Source: Zanthoxylum bungeanum (Eukaryota; Streptophyta; Magnoliopsida; Sapindales; Rutaceae). From it: 64,000 nucleotides of DNA. The notes under the pieces were generated by a model that had not been told where the DNA came from, made no database searches, and worked only from the letters and a program-made list of their open reading frames with translations. A program made the translations under genes and the position numbers. The DNA lies in NCBI GenBank assembly GCA_019454045.1, contig SKCR01032772.1:1372501-1436500 (forward strand), read 5' to 3'. Shown here piece by piece: positions 35,251-47,270 of this stretch (position 1 is the first letter of the stretch; each line of letters begins with the position of its first letter).

Positions 35251-35774
35251 TGTTGGAAATTTTTATAAATATTCATTAAGGGTAAATCTGTCCTTTTGTA
35301 GCATTGGGTGCTTGTGAGAGGTACAACCCTTTGGAGGGTTGCACCCCACCCAAAGGGTGCCCTATAGACACCCTTACATGCCTTATATAAGGAGGCTTTA
35401 TATCCAATAAAAAATGAAGGGAAAAAGAAATCTGAATTAAAGAGACATTTGTTTTGTTTGTTTGTTTTTCAGAGAGAGTTCCACCATTGATCCCAGTTTC
35501 AAACACTTGTCAAAGAGTGCTCTTTGGACAAGAAGGAACCAAGTTATCCTGGGAGAACATTGGCCAATTGCGAATCCGTATAACACCTGTGACGGGGCCA
35601 ATAAGTTCTTAAGGACAGAGAGAGATCTCGACTTGGATTCGAAATTGTTTTCCAGGTTTTTCTGTTTACAGTTTCATGTTTTAAGTTTTAGGGTTTTGAT
35701 AATTTATTGGTATTTCCTGATTGAATTGTTTGTAGCATGTAATTTTATTGTATAATGATACTAAACGGCTCACA
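35251..35774 (+). repeat. 5' LTR of copia-2
   Basis: Starts TGTTGGAAAT and ends GGCTCACA. It is nearly identical to 45973-46497. It contains TGCCTTATATAAGGAGGC (about 35380-35397), a palindrome that includes the likely TATA box. Confidence 0.92.
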
Positions 35775-35878
35775 ATCTTAAGAACTTATTGGAATCTAGT
35801 GTTGTTAGATAGTAATTTGCATGCTAGGGTAGAAAACTTTCTGGGAAAATACGAACTGTGCATGAAAAACCCATAAGG

Positions 35879-36225
35879 CGTTCGAACGCCCGACGAACGC
35901 GAAGGCTTAAAATCTGAAATTTCGTAAGAACGTTCGAACGCGTCTTCAAACGCAACTCGAACACAAGCCTTCTGCCCAAGAACGTTCGAACGCGTCCTAA
36001 ACGCAACTCGAACGCAAACCCTCTGGAATCATTCCGTTCGAACGCGTTCTCGAACGCTATACGAACGTGAACTCTCTGGAATCATTCCGTTCGAACGCGT
36101 TCTTGAACGCTACACGAACGTGAACTCTCTGGAACACTTCGTTCGAACGCGTTCTCAAACGCAACATGAACGTACACACACTGGACAGTCTCGTTCGAAC
36201 GTAGATACGAACGTGACACTAACGA
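35879..36225 (-). promoter_or_regulatory. CGTTCG module array in the copia-2 leader
   Basis: About six modules in minus orientation. Read on the minus strand the best units are CGTTCG-TATA-GCGTTCG-N6-CGTTCGAACG, separated by spacers containing GGAATGATTCCAGAGAG, which closely resemble the spacers in the TR-GAG LTR arrays. The array lies between the 5' LTR and gag and may belong to an unrecognised insertion beginning near 35800 (TGTTAGATAG). No matching terminus was found. Confidence 0.65.
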
Positions 36226-38382
36226 ATCTCTCCTGAAATTATTATAAACTGCAAAGACTTAGATTAATTTAATATTAACTTAGTAAATCATATACTGAAA
36301 CACATTAAATCTTGGTAGTATAGATTTAAGTTATTATTATGGTGTTCAATTATCACAAGCATACACTTAGTGATAAAGTTGAAGCTTATTTGTGTGTTGC
36401 ATACTTGGTTGAGAATTTGAAGTGTAATTTTACACAAGTAATTCCATCCAATCTTGTTTGAAGTGAAATACTGAGTTTGAATTGCTAAGAGGTTCTATTG
36501 AGAAAGTAGTTAAAGGATATTCTGTCAAAAATGCGATAAGAGCCTAAGTGGTCAGGGACTTAAGTGGTTACTTCGGACCCCCATCGTCCTCTGGGAATAT
36601 TCCTTTATTTACTTTTCATTAGAAATCTTGGTTGGAAATTCAAGGACTTGTGTTTATTGGTACTACTGTCCAATAGAACAACAAGTGGATATTTCGTTTA
36701 TCACTTGAGACAAGATCATTTGTTTATCGTTGTACAATTTGTCTTTTGTAGACTTATTGAACCCTGTTTGTTTCCAGTTACATATGGTTAGCGGAAACAT
36801 CACAGTATCGGTCTCTCATGGAGAAAAATCGGAGAAGTTTGGTGGGGCAAACTTCAAACAGTGGCAGAGCAAAATATTGTTCTACCTGACAATTCTGCAG
36901 TTGGCTAAGTACCTCAAAGATCATCCGGGTCCTGTGGAGGGTGAATTAGAGGCAGCCAAGGAACTGAGAGAAGAGACATGGTTGTCTGGCGACTTCCTAT
37001 GCAAGAACTACATTATGGGTGGTCTTGACAATACACTGTACATTGTGTACTAAGGCATGTCCTCTGCGAAGATTCTCTGGGAATCTCTCGAGAAGAAATA
37101 CAAAACCGAGGATGCCAGACAAAAGAAATTTGTCGTGGGTAGAATGATGTCTCAGTTGGGTGAACTTCAATTGATCATTCATGAAATACTGGATGAAGGA
37201 ATGAAACTCTGTGAGATGTTTCAAATTGCCACCATAATTGAAAAGTTGCCTACATCATGGAAGGACTTCATGAGCTATCTGAAACACAAAAAGAAGCAGA
37301 TGAGCCTTGAAGACCTTGGAGTTCGATTGTGAATCGAACATGACAACATGGTGTCCGAGAAGGCCAGCTGCAAGACTATGTAGTCTAAGGCCAACATCAT
37401 TGAGGATGTAAAAAGTAGCAAGAAAAGAAAGAACAGTGAAGCTGATTCTTCCCAAACGAACAAGAAGTTCAATGGGAAGTGCTACAACTGTGAAAAGAGC
37501 GGTCATATGACAAAGGACTGCAGAAACAAGATATCTCAGGACAATGGCAAGAATAATGAGGCCTATGTCGCTGAAGATGAGCAGTTAACTGATGAGATTT
37601 CAGAAATGAATCTCTCAGCAGTGGTAACTGAAGCCAACTTGGTTGGGAATCCGAGAGAATGATGGGTAGACACTGGGGCTACTCGTCATATCTGTGCTGA
37701 TAGCAAGATGTTTTCCTCGAATCAGAAAGGTCGATGGCGGTGATAATCTGACAATGGGAAACTCGTCTACCTCTAGAGTGGTTGGACAAGGCACAATAGT
37801 TGTGGACAACAGAACCTGGGCGACGCTGTTATGGGCTCGCGGCCTAGTTGGGAAGTACGAAATAACATGGAGTCGCCACCCGGTGCGAACCGGGACAAAG
37901 ATTTAAGGCCGCACTCATCCCTCGCAAGGGAAGACCTCAAACCGTTGGGTTCGGAATGGTCCCTTACTTATGTCACTTGTAATGAAAGGATTTATATAAT
38001 AATTTAATCAGGCTTAAGTAACACTTATTTCTAAGAATATCATGCTTCTACATTCACATACATACATCAACAAGTTCATCTAAATTTATATGTAACACAT
38101 ATTCGAATTTTCATACAGCCTATTTGCATGTAATCTACGTCTCAATTTACATACATAAGGATTATCATACGGCAAACATATAAGTTAATGAACGCATTGG
38201 TGGACACAGAAGCGCAAACAAATAGCATTCTTACTAGCATGCATATTAAGAAAAGATATTTAAGCGCATAACAGAAATGGACAACTAGAGAGATAATACA
38301 AATGCATAACGTAAAAAAGGGGTGACTATATGCTAAGATGGACATGTCGTAATGTGATACAAGAGGATCTGTTTACCGTGTG

Positions 38383-38751
38383 CGTTCGTGCAGCGTTCGT
38401 GGACGCGTTCGAACGGTAAACAGAAGGTTCTCGTTCGAGTAGCGTTCGTAAACGCGTTCGAACGGAAATGAAACAGAATGCTCACGTTCGTATGGCGTTT
38501 GTTAACGCGTTCGAACGAAAATAAAACATAATACTCACGTTCGTGTGGCGTTTGTGAATGCGTTCGAACGGAAATGAAATAGAATACTCATGTTCGTGTG
38601 GCGTTTGTGAACGCGTTCGAACGGAAATGAAACAGAATGCTCACGTTCGTATGGCGTTTGTGAACGCGTTCGAACAGGAATAAGACCTGATGCATGATAA
38701 GGCAAAATACATGCGCGTTCGAGTTGCGTTCGTAAACGCGTTCGAACGGGA
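38383..38751 (+). promoter_or_regulatory. CGTTCG module array in X1, downstream part
   Basis: Seven modules on the plus strand, for example CGTTCG-TGCA-GCGTTCG-N6-CGTTCGAACG near 38383 and the same form near 38713. Spacers contain GAAATGAAACAGAATGCTCA. Some B half-sites are GCGTTTG. X2 has nothing corresponding. Confidence 0.7.
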
Positions 38752-38810
38752 ACAGGCCTGATGCATGAAACGGGACGCAATACATAAATGAAAAATAGTA
38801 CAATGCGAGG

Positions 38811-39260
38811 CGCGGCGAAGCATCATGGTAAAGGATTTTAACCTCTTCAATTAGAGGACCTCTCATCGCACTTACTAAGCCCATGCGCTCGATCGCATCA
38901 TGCATACAAACATAAAGACAATCATATCAAACTAAGTATGCCCGATTGAGCGTATCTTGCATTCAACCGGACACACATCAACCGGCGCGGCAAAGCATCG
39001 TGGTAAAGGGCTTTAACCCCTCCCCATAGGGGATCTTTCATTCCACTTACTAAGCCCATGCGCTTGATTGAACCATGCATAAAAACATAAAGACAATCAT
39101 ATCAAACTAAGCATGCCCGATTGAGCGTATCTTGCATTCAACCGGACACACATCAACCGGCGCGGCAAAGCATCGTGGTAAAGGGCTTTAACCCCTCCCC
39201 ATAGGGGATCTTTCGTTCCACTTACTAAGCCCATGCGCTCGATTGAATCATGCATGACTA
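38811..39260 (+). repeat. 175-bp tandem repeat in X1
   Basis: About 2.6 copies with unit starts at 38811, 38986 and 39161 (CGCGGCAAAGCATCGTGGTAAAGG). Units 2 and 3 are nearly identical and unit 1 diverged. Each contains a small hairpin, CCCCTCCCCATAGGGG or its variant. Not present in X2. Confidence 0.85.
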
Positions 39261-39338
39261 AGCAACATACAAAATTCAAGTGACGAGAAATAAATAAACC
39301 AAAGCAGCACAAAACAAGAGAAGGTGCCGTTTACTCAA

Positions 39339-39434
39339 GTGGTACGTGGAGTTGTATCCCAAGTACAGACCGCACTACCGTCCATTCGGATTCGGCTACG
39401 GAATTTACGTCTGGGTTTCCATCCTATATACCAC
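39339..39434 (-). other. Stem-closed shared module, copy b
   Basis: Minus-strand copy in X1. The closing stem is GTGGTATAT / ACGTACCAC. Inside is AGTGC-GGTCT-GTACT, a five-pair hairpin with one G-U pair. It sits in the transcribed leader part of the LTR. Confidence 0.65.
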
Positions 39435-40482
39435 AAGAGACGACACTCTTCCATTTCATTCAAGCCACAACATGCATCCACAAACGACTCTCATGCGAAT
39501 AGAATTCAATAATAAAAAAACGAATATAAACTAATGAAAAAAAAGTGCCCTCAGGTCTAACCTTTTAAATCACCTCTCGGATGTACGGTACACGATCGTC
39601 GGAAGGGTGGATGCTCCGCAACTTTTCCGGTTCACTGGTTCACTGTTCTCGTTCGTTGTCTTACTGTTTTGAGTAGTCGTTCTCCGTCTTTTGCTGCTGC
39701 TTTTGACTCCGTTTTGCTGCTGTTTCCTTGTGGTTTCGCCGCTGTTTCCTCTGTATTTTTTTGCTTACTGTTTGTGGACTGTTTTGATGTTCTTTTGGTG
39801 TTTTAGGCTACGGTTTTGGTGTGTTTGGGGAGGTATTGGGCTGCTGTTTGGGACTGATTTCAGGGGTAGTTTCGGTGCTGTCAGGGGCTGATTTCAAGGG
39901 TTAGGGGCTGCTGTGTGTTGTTCTCGTTAATTTTGTGAGGGAAGGGTTGTTGTGTGTGTTGTTTGTGTTTTGTAGTTTACGTGTGATATGGAGAGTGTCT
40001 TGATGTCTTGGGCGTGTATTAGAGAGAGTGGAGAGTTGAGAGGGCTTTTTTTGTGAATCAGCTAGGGGGATTCGAGAGAGTGGTTAGGGGTTGTTTATAT
40101 AGAGAATGACTAGGGCTACTCCTTGTCTCACAAGGAAGGGATTTTTGGCATTAAGAGGAGGATTTGATTTGGTATTCAACAAGGAAAGGATTAGATTGAT
40201 GGGGGACAAATTTGGTTTAGATTAGGAAGGTTGAATATTTGATTGGCTTGGTTTAGGAATACAATATTTTAAGTTAGGAATAATACATATTTGATTGGGA
40301 ATATAATTGGTTGATTTATTTTAATAAGGCATGACATCTTTTTAATTTGGTATGTGATTTTTAGATTTGTTTTGATTTCACCATGTGTTAAATATGTATT
40401 TTAAGTGGGCTTGGGCGTGTGGGCCAAGGTTTGGGCGAATTGGGCTTAATGTGAGGCTAGCAGCAAAACCAGAATTACCGAC

Positions 40483-40566
40483 AACGTTCGAGCGCCTCCT
40501 CGAACGCTGCACGAACGCCCGCAATCTGTTTGGAGTTCGAACGAATTAACGAACGCAGCACGAACG
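40483..40566 (-). promoter_or_regulatory. Two CGTTCG modules upstream of the X1 TATA box
   Basis: Minus strand: CGTTCG-TGCT-GCGTTCG-N6-CGTTCGAACT and CGTTCG-TGCA-GCGTTCG-N6-CGCTCGAACG. They lie about 380 bp upstream of the X1 TATA box, in U3. The equivalent part of X2 (about 43200-43330) lacks them. Confidence 0.65.
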
Positions 40567-43139
40567 AAAACAATGAACCTTGTTTATTCTGAATCTCCCC
40601 TTCCGACGTCCGTTTCTCGTGACTTCCGTGACTTAAAAGGTAGTGCCTCCAAATGAGACTCATCATAGGGACTAATATGCAAAAATACAGTGCCTACAGT
40701 AGTTCTGAAAATGATATCCGGAACGGAGCTTACATATAAGAATGTTTGTATGTTCCAGATATTCGGAAGAACTCGGTCTCGGGTTTGTATTTGTTTCTGA
40801 CAAGATTGTATTGACCAAAAATGATGTATGTGTAGGAAAATGATACCTCGCTGAGGGTCTTTTCAATGACTGTCAATTGTGCTATCAATAAAGCTGAAAC
40901 TTCTGCTTATATTATTGAGTCACAAAATGTATGGCATGGGAGGTTAGGACATGTTAATTAACATGGACCTTATACCTAAATTTGCATTGATAGCCAACAT
41001 AAGTGTGAGGCATGTGTTGAAGCAAAAATACATAGAACATCATAGAACGAAGTTCTGAACCCTTGGAACTTGTACACACTAACGTGTGTGACATGAATAT
41101 TGTGCAAACAAGAGGCGGTAAAAAATACTTTGTCACTTTTATCGATGAAAGCACAAGATTCAGTTAAGTGTATTTGCTGAGGAGTATAGCTGAAGCTATT
41201 GAGAGCTTTATACACTGAGAACGAAGTTGCAAATCAACTTGGCAAGGAAATCAAAAGAATCAGGAGTGATAGATGTGGTGAATATGTTTCATCATTCGGT
41301 GAATATTGTTCTGTGCACGGAATTATTCACGAAACCACTGCTCCTTATTCTCCTCAACAAAATGGGATTGCTGAGTGCAAAGACCGAACGTTGAAGGAAA
41401 TGATGAATGTCATATTGACTAGTTCTAGTTTACCTCAGAACTTGTGGGGGGAAAGCCCTGCATTCCGTGAACTACGTTCTGAACAAGCTTCCTCACGGGA
41501 GATTGGACAAGACACCATATGAGTTGTGGAAATGTTATGTATCTTCCTACAAATATATGAAAATGTGGGGGTGTCTTGCCAATTGCCATGGTGATGGTTC
41601 CTAAACCTAAGAAGGTGGAATAGGACCCAAAATTGTTGATTGTATATTCATCGGATATGCTTGCAACAGTAGTGCGTATCGATTCTTGGTACACAAGTAT
41701 GAGATTCCTGACATCAATCTAAATGTGATGATTGAGTCAAGGAATGCAATATATTTTGAAGAGACATTTCCTTGTAAGGAAAGACAAAGAAGAGAGTCTC
41801 TCAAAAGATCTGTTGATACTGTCACGGACAGTGATCAGGTTGACCAAGAGTCAGATCCGATTTTCTGACATATTTGTTAGAAAATGAGCCTCAAAGCTAT
41901 AAAGAAGCAATGTCTTCTCTTGAGGCACCTCTGTGGAAAGAGACAATTAACAGTGAGATTGATTCAATCCTACAGAACCATACTTGGGAGTTGGTTGATC
42001 TTCCACCAGGTTGTAAGCCACTGGGCTACAAATGGAAAGATGAAAATGGATGGATCAATAGATAAGTACAAGGCGAGGTTTGTCATAAAAGATTATAGAC
42101 AGAAAGAAGGCCTTGTTTACTTTGACACCTATTCACCAGTGATTCGTATCACATCGGTAAGAATGCTTATAGTCATAGCAGCTATATTTGGTCTTGAAAT
42201 ACATCAAAAGGATGTAAAGACGTCATTCTTGAATGGTGAATTGGGTGAAGAGACTTACATGGAACAACCAGAAGGGTTTAATGTTCCTGGATAAAAACAG
42301 AAGGTGTGCAAACTTGTAAAATCCTTGAGCGGATTAAAACAAGCACCTAGACAATGACATGAGAAGATTGACAAAGAGATGTTGTCAAGTGGGTTTAAAA
42401 CCGATGAGTGTGATAAGTGTATATACACCAAATCAACTCAAGAATGATATGTCATTGTATGTCTCTATGTAGACGATATGCTGATAATTGGTAATAATCA
42501 TGAGTTGATTCAGTCTACCAAGAAAGTGTTATCCAGCAAATTTGATATGAAAGATTTGGGAGTAGCTAACCTAACTCTTCCTCTATCAAAGAATACTGGC
42601 TTGAGCATATCGCAATTAGAGTATTCAAGGATCATCGGAAGTCTGATGTATCTCACGAATTGCACACGAACTGATATCGCTCAAACTGTGAATAGGCTTA
42701 GCAGATATACTTGCAATCCAGGACATAACCACTGGAAAGCCATAGTAAGTATTTTGAGGTATGAGAAACTTCAAAATATGGGCTACATTACGAGAGATAT
42801 CCTGTTGTTCTAGAGGGATACAGCAATGCTGACTGGATATCTGATTCAGTGGATTCCAAATCTACGGTTGGATTTGTTTTCACACTTGGTAATGCAGCCG
42901 TGTTATGGAAATCCTCGAGGCAAACATATATTGCCTGGTCTACTATGGAATCAGAGTTCATAGCATTAGACAAAATAGCGGAAGAAGCAGAATGGCTTTG
43001 AAACTTCCTGGAGGATATTCCTAGTTGGCTCAAACCGGTGTCAGCGATTAGCATACATTGTGAAAGCCAATCGGCTATTGGGAGAGCCCAAAATACAATG
43101 TATAATGGTAAGTCTCGACATATACGTCAGAGACATAAT

Positions 43140-45242
43140 TGTAGGCATTGCATTTTTGCATGTGAAACCCGATGATGAGTCTCAGTTGGAGGCAACTATC
43201 TTTTAAGTCGCGGAAGTCGCGGGAAACGGACGTCGGAAGGGAAGCGTCAAGAATTGACATTTTGTTGGATTTAGTTCACTTGTTTAGCTTCGGGTTCCCT
43301 GTTGAATCTCCGTTTTAAAACTTAACCTTAGCCCAAGCCCATTAAATCACCTCCATAAATAATTAAAACATTTAAAATACATGTCACAAATTAAATTTGA
43401 ATTAAATTAAAATCCATTGAAACCAATTAAATCAAAATCAAATTAAATTAAAATAATCGAAATTAAAATAAATAACCAATCAAATACCAAAATTAAAGAA
43501 ATCACTCACCAATTTAAATAATTCCTTACCTTAAATAATTAAAATTAAACACAAATTAAATTTACTTGATTTCTTTCCTTTTCAAAACCATGCACAACCC
43601 TAACCCTAATACCCAACTATAAAAATAGAACACAAACTGAACCCTAGGGCTTGGCTTTTCGATCCCCACGGCAAAACACAATAATAAAAAAAAACACCTC
43701 ATCACCATCTCGCCACATAGCGCATGACCTTGCTCTCCTCTACGCACCCAAACAGCCACTGTCAGCGCCACTCTCCACTCACACCTGCCCCTCACGAAAC
43801 CAACCTTCACAGCCTACCTACTCACGGCTAAAAGCACACCGACCCTCACAAATCAAAAAACAAAGCCACGCACTCATCTTCTCCATGCACAGCACGTAGA
43901 CCAGCCCCTTTGACCACACCTCACCGCTTCAACACGCCCATCACAAAAGCCTCACGCTTAGCCTGCCACACAGCCTTCCAACGCAATTAATCATCAAAGC
44001 CTCCACAATGCTGCACCTGCCACCACGTAATTAATGGTCAAAAGCCCTCGCCTACACGCCACCTGCCTCTCCTTTCAACAAACCAGACGCCATTAGCCAC
44101 AACAACACCTCACAAACCGAGCAATAAGGAATCAGCCCATACACCAAACCGAGACCTAAAACAGTGAACAAACTACCGTGGAAACAGTCCTGAAACCAGC
44201 CCCTTTACACCCTAAACTGTACCCAAAACCTGCCACAAATAGTAACGAAAATTGCCCCCGAAACCCTTCGAAAACTGCCCCCAAACCAGTCCAAATAATC
44301 CTCAAAACAGTCCCCTAATTACCAAAAATAGTGACCCGAAAATACAACAAAAACAGCAGCGAAACAAAGTGAAAACAGCGGCCCCCAAACAGCGAAACAG
44401 CGAGGAAAAAGTTGGATTAGTGAACCAAAAGAGTTGCGGATCATTCACCCTTCCAACGGACGTGTAACGCCCTTTCGTGAGACAACAAAAGAGGTTAGAC
44501 CTGAGGGCACCTTCTTACTTATCTTCTTTCGTTTAATTTTATTTATTTTAAAATATTATTGCATGAGAGTCGTTTGAGGCATGATGTGATTGTTGGATGA
44601 GCGGGATATGTGTTCCCTTTTGTGGTATATTGGATGGAAACCCGGACGTAAATTTCGTAGCCGATTCCGAATGGACGGTAGTGCGGTCTGCACTCGGGAT
44701 ACAACGCCACGTACCACTTAAGATGCACGTATCTCGTCTCATCCAAATTTGTATTTGAGCATGTCATAGTTCTAGGCCGTTTATTTATTATTTTAAGCAT
44801 GAGTTAATTTAGTCTTGTTATTTAATTTTCAAAGCATGATTGTGTTATTTAGGCATGTTGTTTCTTCATTCTTTATGCATGATGTTTCGTTTAGTTTATG
44901 TTTATGTTTAATTAGTTATTTGTTTACTTTGGTTTAATGGTTCAATATGCTCGTTGTGTTATATTGCGTGGAGTTATTTGGATGAAAGCATGTTAGATCT
45001 AAGTACCCTTGAGCATGATTATTGAGTAGACTCGGTTGATTAATTGCACAAATCATATCATCACAAGTGGCATAAGTAAGAGACCATTTCGAACCCAACG
45101 GTTTGAGGTCTTCCCTTGCGAGGGGTGAGTGCGGCCTTAAATCTTTGTCCCGGTTCACACCGGGTGGCGACTCCATGTTATTTCGTACTTCCCAACTAGG
45201 CTGCGAGCCTAGGACAGCGTCGCCCAGGTTCTGTTGTCTGCA
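43140..45242 (+). mobile_element. Long solo LTR X2 (family X)
   Basis: Starts TGTAGGCATTGC and ends TTGTCTGCA, with perfect target duplication ATAAT (43135-43139, 45243-45247) in the copia-2 RNase H region. It has a TATA box (CTATAAAAATAG, about 43616), a C-rich leader, GGTTAGACCTGAGGGCACC at about 44492 and the stem-closed module. A terminal ~190 bp is almost the exact reverse complement of the start of X1 (CCTTGCGAGGG, GTCCCGG, GGTGGCGACTCCATG). No coding capacity and no CGTTCG array. Confidence 0.8.
44622..44717 (+). other. Stem-closed shared module, copy c
   Basis: In the transcribed part of X2. The closing stem is GTGGTATAT / ACGTACCAC and the internal hairpin is AGTGC-GGTCT-GCACT (five Watson-Crick pairs). 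Best-preserved copy in the window. Confidence 0.7.
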
Positions 45243-45972
45243 ATAATACCATACGTCAACTGCTCTCAAGTGGCATAATAACGATCGATTATGTTAAGTC
45301 GAAGGAAAACCTAGCGGATCCACTAACTAAAGGTTTACCTCGAGAGCAAGTTGAGAAGTCATCGAGGGGAATGAGCCTGAAGCCTATAATCTAAGAATTG
45401 TCACTGTGGAAACCCAACCTAGTTGACTGGAGATCCCAAGATCTAGGTTCAAAAGGGACAACAGAAATTTTGTGCAATTCAAAACAAGCACTGAAGAGTT
45501 TTGTACTCTTTCCCATTCCGATAATGACGCTGAGTGATGTCTGTCATTGGTTAGGATAAGCTAAGGCTTTTAATGATCACTATATTAGGAGATGAGTCCT
45601 AATGGGGGTAAAGACAAATTACCTCTTCATAGTAGATCACCTATTTCAAGAAAGAAGTGAGGCCGCTTCCATGGGAACTTTTAAAGGCGGGTTACCCTAA
45701 AGTGCTTGATGAATCCAGAACCTTTGTTTAGGGCCGAAATGAACACAACCGTAGAATGGGAAAATGGTCGAATTAAAGTTGTGTGTTGGCAATTGTCTTG
45801 GTTTACACCAACGGCAGAACAGTTCAAGACTATGGGTCACTGGTTTGCCAAGTAAATCCGATTGTCACTCACTAGGAAAGGTTCAAGGCGAAAGCTACCT
45901 ATTTCGATGCAGCTTTAGTTCATGATAACTCTCTCAAGTGTCTTTATGAATATTTGAAGAATTGTGGGAGAT

Positions 45973-46497
45973 TGTTGGAAATTCTTATAAATATTCATTA
46001 AAGGTAAATCTGTCATTTTGTAGCATTGAGTGCTTGTGAGGGGTACAACCCTTTGGAGGGTTGCACCCCACCCAAAGGGTGCCCTATAGGCACCCTTACA
46101 TGCCTTATATAAGGAGGCTTTATATCCAATAAAAAATGAAGGGAAAAAGAAATCTGAATTAAAGAGACATTTGTTTTTGTTTGTTTGTTTTTTAGAGAGA
46201 GTTCCACCATTGATCCCAGTTTCAAACACTTGTCAAAGAGTGCTTTTTGGACAAGAAGGAACCAAGTTATCCTGAGAGAACATTGGCCAATTGCGAATCC
46301 GTATAGCACCTGTGACGGGGCCAATAAGTTCTTAAGGACAGAGAGAGATCTCGACTTGGATTCGAAATTGTTTTCCAGGTTTTTCTGTTTACAGTTTCAT
46401 GTTTTAAGTTTTAGGGTTTTGATAATTGATTGGTATTTCCTCGTTGAATTGTTTGTAGCATGTAATTTTATTGTATAATGATACTAAACGGCCCACA
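45973..46497 (+). repeat. 3' LTR of copia-2
   Basis: Partner of 35251-35774, preceded by the polypurine tract TTGTGGGAGA (45963-45972) and followed by the target duplication AATTT. Confidence 0.93.
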
Positions 46498-46502
46498 AAT
46501 TT

Positions 46503-47270
46503 TTAATATAATATAATACATATATATTTTTTTAATCATATATCAATAAGGGATCAATTTTAAAAATTGACATATGACTCCATAAAATTGAATATAATTC
46601 AGAAGTGCTCCTGCACTAGTCATGACTCCTTTTCAGGAACTATTGGGTCATGGAGGCCAAGCGTGCGGTGGTAAGGGAGCAAGTAATTAACCAGAACTAT
46701 CAGGATAGCGTCCCAACGAGCGACATCCTTCATTCATATCTTTAATATGATAGAAACCCTTTTTTGTACTCTTTTTATTATTTATTTATTATTGAAACTA
46801 AATAATCATGAAATCACCATAAAATAGTGATAAACGAATACCATTTACTCGAGACCATAGTATATCAATCTCATCTGGTAGATCCGATCACAGTTTCGGT
46901 TTCGAATCGAAACTGAACCGAAATAAATCAAAAGGTTTCGATTCCTTCCGATTTCGGTACGAGAATCGGAATCGGAATCGGTTCCAATATAATATAAATA
47001 ATTTTTTTAAATTTCAAACTATTTATTTTATTTTTAATTTAAGTTTTTAATTTAATATAATAAAATTCAAATAAATAAATTTTTTATTATATTTATTTGG
47101 TAATAATATCTCATTATAAATTTTTTTAATAATTATTTTCTATTTTTTAATTTTGTTTGTAAAAAAATAAAAAGAAATCGAAACCGAACAATTCGATTTC
47201 GGTTCAAAACCGAATCGAACCGCCGAGTCTACCACAGGACCGATCCTGGGCACAAACTATTAGTTGGAAA
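46503..47270. other. Intergenic with a GGTTTCGGTTC-rich MITE relic
   Basis: 46890-47235 has inverted arms rich in TTTCGGTTTCGAATCG (left) and GATTTCGGTTCAAAACCG (right) around an AT-rich centre, typical of degenerate nonautonomous DNA elements. Termini are not defined. No gene. Confidence 0.4.

Larger units (their letters stand above)
37801..40698 (-). mobile_element. Long solo LTR X1 (family X)
   Basis: It has TG...CA ends (plus-strand TGTGGACAAC … TGCCTACA) and a target duplication of four out of five bases (ATAGT / GTAGT) within the copia-2 frame. No coding region is present. Read on the minus strand it starts TGTAGGCACTG, has two CGTTCG modules, a TATA box (TATATAA, about 40102-40096), a leader with GGTTAGACCTGAGGGC, the stem-closed module, a 175-bp tandem repeat and a six-unit module array. 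Near the end lies GGTGGCGACTCCATG. Homologous to X2 in reverse. A 2-3-kb LTR is known mainly in Tat/Ogre-type gypsy elements, but lineage is not shown by this sequence. Confidence 0.75.
36784..45394 (+). pseudogene. copia-2 gag-pol remnant
   Basis: Gag begins MVSGNITVSVS at 36784. It has the UBN2 region (NFKQWQSKILFYL, LWESLEKKY), CCHC knuckle CYNCEKSGHMTKDC (about 37480) and protease WVDTGATRHIC (about 37665). X1 interrupts the frame just after protease. Integrase follows (IRSDRCGEY, APYSPQQNGIAE, about 41250-41370), then RT (KETINSEID, active site [10 protein letters not shown] at about 42460) and RNase H ([12 protein letters not shown] region about 42850, MVSLDIYVR about 43110). X2 interrupts near the RHIRxRH-type motif, and the C terminus (ADPLTKGLPREQV) resumes at about 45310 and stops at 45394. 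Multiple in-frame stops and shifts. Confidence 0.9.
35251..46497 (+). mobile_element. Ty1/copia retrotransposon copia-2 with two nested LTRs
   Basis: It is bounded by 525-bp LTRs (35251-35774, 45973-46497) and a perfect target duplication AATTT (35246-35250, 46498-46502). It encodes gag, CCHC, protease, integrase, RT and RNase H in copia order on the plus strand. Removing nested insertions X1 (37801-40698) and X2 (43140-45242) leaves about 6.2 kb. It has numerous stops, so it is inactive. The 5' leader is unusually long because it contains a CGTTCG module array. Confidence 0.93.

Noticed and set aside
43562..44467. Cys/Val- and Pro/Thr-rich frames on both strands
   Set aside because: They lie in the C/A-rich leader of solo LTR X2. 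The matching leader parts of X1 and 3400-3900 do not preserve a frame.
44622..44717. Stem-closed module as a hammerhead or other known self-cleaving ribozyme
   Set aside because: No CTGATGA core with a following GAAA in the right layout; I could not fit it to a ribozyme consensus by eye.
43140..45242. Family X as a Cassandra-type TRIM
   Set aside because: No 5S-rRNA-like internal promoter sequence, and a length over 2 kb is far too long for a TRIM LTR.
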